Origin: VRUE01 sp036557525
GTDB lineage: Bacteria; Actinomycetota; Thermoleophilia; Solirubrobacterales; 70-9
NCBI GenBank assembly: GCA_036557525.1
Contig: DATBHH010000091.1
Span: 1-8,185, forward strand
DNA: 8,185 bases
Reading direction: 5' to 3'
This document shows, piece after piece, positions 5,465 to 8,185 of this stretch. The notes under the pieces are model-generated. The model was not told where the DNA came from. It saw nothing but the letters and a program-made list of their open reading frames with translations, and did no database searches. The position numbers and the translations under genes were made by a program. Within the stretch, counting starts at the first letter, position 1; every line of letters begins with the position of its first letter.

Positions 5465-7552
5465 CTAGGCCGCGGCGCCGGCGCCTTCACGAGTTGCTGC
5501 AACAACTCTGTCCGCAAGATGCGCGGGAACCTCGTCGTAGCGATCGAAGTCCATCGTGAAATCGGCGCGGCCGCCGCTGATCGAGCGCAGATCGGGCGCG
5601 TAGTCGAGCACCTCGGCCATCGGCACCTCGGCCTTGACCTCGGTCATCGCTCCCGACGGCTCCATCCCCAGCGGGTGGCCGCGGCGCGAGTTGAGATCGC
5701 CGATGACGTCGCCGACGACGTCCTCGGGACAGCTGACCGTGAGCCTCACGATCGGCTCGAGCAGAACCGGTGAGGCCTCTTCCATCGCCTGCTTGAAGGC
5801 CATCGATCCGGCGATCTTGAACGCCATCTCCGAGGAGTCGACGTCGTGGTGTTTGCCGTCGACCAGCCTGACCCGGACGCCCTTCACCGGGTACCCGGCG
5901 ACGGTCCCGTGTTCCATCGCCTCGATCACCCCCTTCTCGACCGCGGGGATGAAGCTGCCCGGGATCGCGGCGCCCTTGATCTTGTCGACGAAGTCGAGGC
6001 CGACGCCGTCCTCGGCGGGCTCGATCTCGATCTTGCAGTCGGCGAACTGGCCGCGTCCGCCGGATTGCTTCTTGTAGCGGGCGTGGGCCTCGGCCGGCTT
6101 GCGGATCGTCTCCTGATACGGAACCCGCGGCGGATGCAGCTCGATTTCGGCGCCGAACCGCCGCTTCATCCGCTCGACCAGCACCTCGACGTGCACCTGG
6201 GTCAGGCCGGCGACGATCTGCTCGCCGGTCTGGGCGTCGCGATGGACATCGAGGGTCGGGTCCTCCTCGGTCAGCCGCCGCACCGCGGCCGCCGCCTTCT
6301 CCTCGTCGCCCTTCGACTTCGGCTCGTAGGCGAACGCCATCACCGGCGCCGGCAGGTCGAGCGGCGGGAAGGAGATCTGCTCCTGGCTCGTGGTGAGGAC
6401 GTCGCCGGCCTGGGTCTCCTTCAGTTTCGCGACAGCGCCGATGTCGCCGGCACCGAGCTCGGCGACCGGCGTCAGGTCCTTGCCGAGCGGCTGCCCGAGC
6501 TGGCCGACCCGCTCCTTTCCGTGGCGGGTCGAGTTGACGATCTGCGAGTCGGAGGCAAGCGTCCCGCGGTAGACGCGGAATAGGTTGATGCGGCCCGTGT
6601 AGGGGTCGGCGAGGGTCTTGAAGACGTAGGCGACGAGCGGCCCGTCCTCGTCGGGCTCGATCTCGACCTCCTCGCCGTCGGCGCCGATCGCGGCGACCGC
6701 TCCGCGCATCGCCGGTGAGGGCAGGTCCTCGACGAGCGCGCTCAGCAGCCGGCCGGTGCCCAGATTCTGGGTCGCGACCCCGCAGGCAACCGGGAAGATC
6801 CTGCCCTCGGTGACCCCGTTCTTGAGGACCCCGACGATCTCCTCGTGGTCGATCTCCTCGCCGTCGAGGTAGCGCTCCATCAGCTCGTCGGAGTTCTCGG
6901 CGACCTCGTCCATCAGCTTCTCGCGGTATTCCTCGGCACGGGCCCTGAGGTCGTCGGGGATCTCCGCCTCGGCGGCGTTGCCGCGGCCGCTCCCCTCGCT
7001 GACGAATGCCTTCATGTCGATCAGGTCGACCACCCCGCGGACGTCGTGTTCGGAGCCGATCGGGATCTCGGTCGCGACGACGTGGGCCCCGAAGGAGCGC
7101 TTCAGCGAGTCGAGCGCGGCGAAGAAGTCGGCGCGCTCGCGATCGAGCATGTTGACGAAGACGAGGCGGGCCAGCCCCTCGGCGTCGGCCCGGCGCCAGA
7201 GCCGCTCGGTGTGGACCTCGACCCCCATCGTGGCGTTGACGACGACGACGGCGGCGTCGGCGACCCGCAGCGCGGCGACGGCGTCGGCGACGAAGCTCGG
7301 CTCGCCCGGGGTGTCGATCAGATTGATCTTGCGGCCTTCGTGCTCGAACGTCGCGACCGAGGCGTCGATCGACATCTGCCGCTGCTGCTCGTCGGCCTCG
7401 TGATCGGCGACGGTCGTGCCGTCGGCGACGGTCCCGAGCCGGTTCGCCACGCCGGCCTCGAACAGCATCGCCTCGTGCAGGCTCGTCTTGCCGCTGCCAC
7501 GATGCCCGATCAGGGCGACGTTGCGAATCCGGTCTGCGGCCTTGTGCGGCAT
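5465..7552 (-). CDS. Elongation factor G-like GTPase (EF-G2-type paralog)
   Basis: Protein of 695 residues, full EF-G length. The G domain has the P-loop GHRGSGKTS (16-24), a switch I with EQQRQMSIDAS (55-65) where EF-G has RGITI, G3 DTPGEPSF (80-87) with Glu84 where EF-G has histidine, and G4 NMLD (134-137) where NKxD is usual. The G' region (about 160-260), domain II (about 300-390), domain III, domain IV and domain V follow in normal order. Domain IV is well conserved: SGGRGQF and HHDVDSSEMAFKIAGSMAFK, including His569, equivalent to the His583 of E. coli EF-G that supports translocation. Domain V ends near FDRYDEVP. The altered GTPase residues mark it as a paralog, not the housekeeping fusA. 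It follows the sigma factor by 39 nt. The ATG at 7552 lacks a well-placed ribosome binding site and overlaps the stop of a 9-codon mini-ORF. Confidence 0.92.
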   Translation of the reverse strand: MPHKAADRIRNVALIGHRGSGKTSLHEAMLFEAGVANRLGTVADGTTVADHEADEQQRQMSIDASVATFEHEGRKINLIDTPGEPSFVADAVAALRVADAAVVVVNATMGVEVHTERLWRRADAEGLARLVFVNMLDRERADFFAALDSLKRSFGAHVVATEIPIGSEHDVRGVVDLIDMKAFVSEGSGRGNAAEAEIPDDLRARAEEYREKLMDEVAENSDELMERYLDGEEIDHEEIVGVLKNGVTEGRIFPVACGVATQNLGTGRLLSALVEDLPSPAMRGAVAAIGADGEEVEIEPDEDGPLVAYVFKTLADPYTGRINLFRVYRGTLASDSQIVNSTRHGKERVGQLGQPLGKDLTPVAELGAGDIGAVAKLKETQAGDVLTTSQEQISFPPLDLPAPVMAFAYEPKSKGDEEKAAAAVRRLTEEDPTLDVHRDAQTGEQIVAGLTQVHVEVLVERMKRRFGAEIELHPPRVPYQETIRKPAEAHARYKKQSGGRGQFADCKIEIEPAEDGVGLDFVDKIKGAAIPGSFIPAVEKGVIEAMEHGTVAGYPVKGVRVRLVDGKHHDVDSSEMAFKIAGSMAFKQAMEEASPVLLEPIVRLTVSCPEDVVGDVIGDLNSRRGHPLGMEPSGAMTEVKAEVPMAEVLDYAPDLRSISGGRADFTMDFDRYDEVPAHLADRVVAATREGAGAAA

Positions 7553-7581
7553 CAGACCCGGTCGAGTTCCTCCGCGCTCAT
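7552..7581 (-). promoter_or_regulatory. Possible coupling mini-ORF ahead of the EF-G-like gene
   Basis: Between the sigma stop and the EF-G-like start lies a 9-codon frame, MSAEELDRV, whose TGA overlaps the EF-G ATG as TGATG. The only strong ribosome-binding-like sequence here, GGAGG, sits inside the mini-ORF 16 nt before the EF-G start, too far for normal initiation. Translation may reach the EF-G gene by termination and restart. The mini-ORF has no good site of its own, so this is tentative. Confidence 0.3.
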
Positions 7582-7591
7582 GCAGGGGAAA

Positions 7592-8185
7592 CTACACCGG
7601 CTGCAGAGCCGACTTCAACCGCATCACCGCCTTGGTGTGCAGTTGGGAGACGCGCGACTCGGTGACGCCGAGCACCTCGCCGATCTCGCGCAGGGTCAGC
7701 CCCTCGTAGTAGTACAGCGCGACGACGAGCTGCTCGCGCTCGGGCAGCGAGGCGATGGCCTCTGTCAGCCGGTCCTTGATTTCGTTGCTCGCCAGCGACT
7801 CCTGGGGGTCTTCTGCGTGGGGGTCGGAGATCGTGTCGAGCAGCGAGACCTTGTCGCCGGAGGAGTCGGACACGGTCCAGAGCTCATCGAGCGCATAGAC
7901 CGAGGAGTTCGCGATTTCGAGCAGCGAGGTCTGGAGCAGTTCCTCGCTGATCCCGAGGTGCGCGGCGAGCTCGGCCTCGCTCGGCGCCCGCTGCAGCTCA
8001 TGCTCGAGCTTGTTCTGCGCCGCCTCGATCTCGCGGGCCCGGGCCCGAACCGAGCGCGGGACCCAGTCGAGCGAGCGCAGCTCGTCGATGATCGCGCCGC
8101 GGATCCGGGTCATCGCGAAGGTCTCGAACTTGATCCCGCGCTCGGGCTCGAAGCGCTCGATCGCGCCGATCAGGCCGAGCAGCCC
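7592..8185 (-). CDS. fliA/whiG: FliA/WhiG-type sigma factor, 5' end outside window
   Basis: Partial gene: 197 residues to the stop are in the window, and the frame runs open through the right edge. Numbering from the edge, residues 1-40 are the end of region 2 (GLLGLIGAIERF, then IKFETFAMTRIRGAIIDELR), the part that reads and melts the -10 element. WVPRSVRARAREIEAA and APSEAELAAHLGISEELL make up region 3. Region 4 has LPEREQLVVALYYYEGLTLREIGEVLGVTESRVSQLHTK cut into a helix-turn-helix near the C-terminus that binds the -35 element. FETFAxxRIRGAIIDELRxxDWVPRSVR is characteristic of the FliA/WhiG (sigma-28) family, which drives flagellar or sporulation genes. The choice between these cannot be made from the window. 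An internal ATG at 8113 is not the start, because conserved region 2 continues upstream of it. It is the first visible gene of the right-hand operon. Confidence 0.93.
   Translation of the reverse strand, partial: GLLGLIGAIERFEPERGIKFETFAMTRIRGAIIDELRSLDWVPRSVRARAREIEAAQNKLEHELQRAPSEAELAAHLGISEELLQTSLLEIANSSVYALDELWTVSDSSGDKVSLLDTISDPHAEDPQESLASNEIKDRLTEAIASLPEREQLVVALYYYEGLTLREIGEVLGVTESRVSQLHTKAVMRLKSALQPV

Noticed and set aside
5461..5471. GGCC-CTA-GGCC palindrome at the EF-G-like stop as a terminator
   Set aside because: Only four base pairs with a 3-nt loop, no T tract, and the next gene starts 30 nt on in an apparent operon.
4517..6583. Long plus-strand frames (4517-5416 and 5846-6583) opposite the RNase H, zinc-ribbon and EF-G-like genes
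   Set aside because: Antisense shadows of GC-rich genes, with Arg/Ala/Pro or Leu/Asp/Arg-rich translations and no recognisable domains or ribosome binding sites.

Overview
The window is very GC-rich bacterial chromosome, with strong G/C bias at third codon positions and long open antisense frames as a result. Three things point to a high-GC actinobacterium, most likely class Thermoleophilia (Solirubrobacterales-like): a secreted protein with an N-terminal PSPAMVVA-type signal segment that I associate with a large paralog family in that group, an EF-G-like GTPase with a DTPGEPSF G3 motif, and a FliA/WhiG-type sigma factor next to it. The taxonomic call is inference; no rRNA or marker gene fixes it.

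Layout. Left part (1-834): a tRNA-Gly(GCC) on the minus strand, then a divergently oriented gene for a small exported protein. Middle part (847-3956): a two-gene minus-strand unit (NAD(P)-binding SDR-type protein followed by a 63-residue two-helix membrane protein), divergent from a plus-strand gene for a 722-residue secreted alpha/beta hydrolase with a histidine-rich segment just after the signal peptide. Right part (4014-8185): five tightly packed minus-strand genes. In transcription order they are a FliA/WhiG-type sigma factor (5' end outside the window), an EF-G-like GTPase, a Cys4 zinc-ribbon protein of unknown function, a single-domain RNase H and a VOC/glyoxalase-fold protein. Gaps are 39, 30 and 13 nt, then an 8-nt overlap, so they probably form one transcript whose promoter lies off the right edge.

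How the genes relate. The right-hand operon mixes transcription (sigma), translation (EF-G paralog) and RNA:DNA hybrid processing (RNase H) with a metal-site VOC protein and an unknown zinc ribbon. The EF-G paralog keeps the translocation domain but has lost the GTPase-activating histidine and the lysine of NKxD, which makes it the best candidate here for unusual biochemistry. The middle region looks like ordinary accessory metabolism and secretion.

No CRISPR array, insertion sequence, integrase, toxin-antitoxin pair or phage gene was found. No gene-free stretch exceeds 300 bases; the longest are the 91 bases at the left edge and the 87-base divergent spacer 1701-1787.
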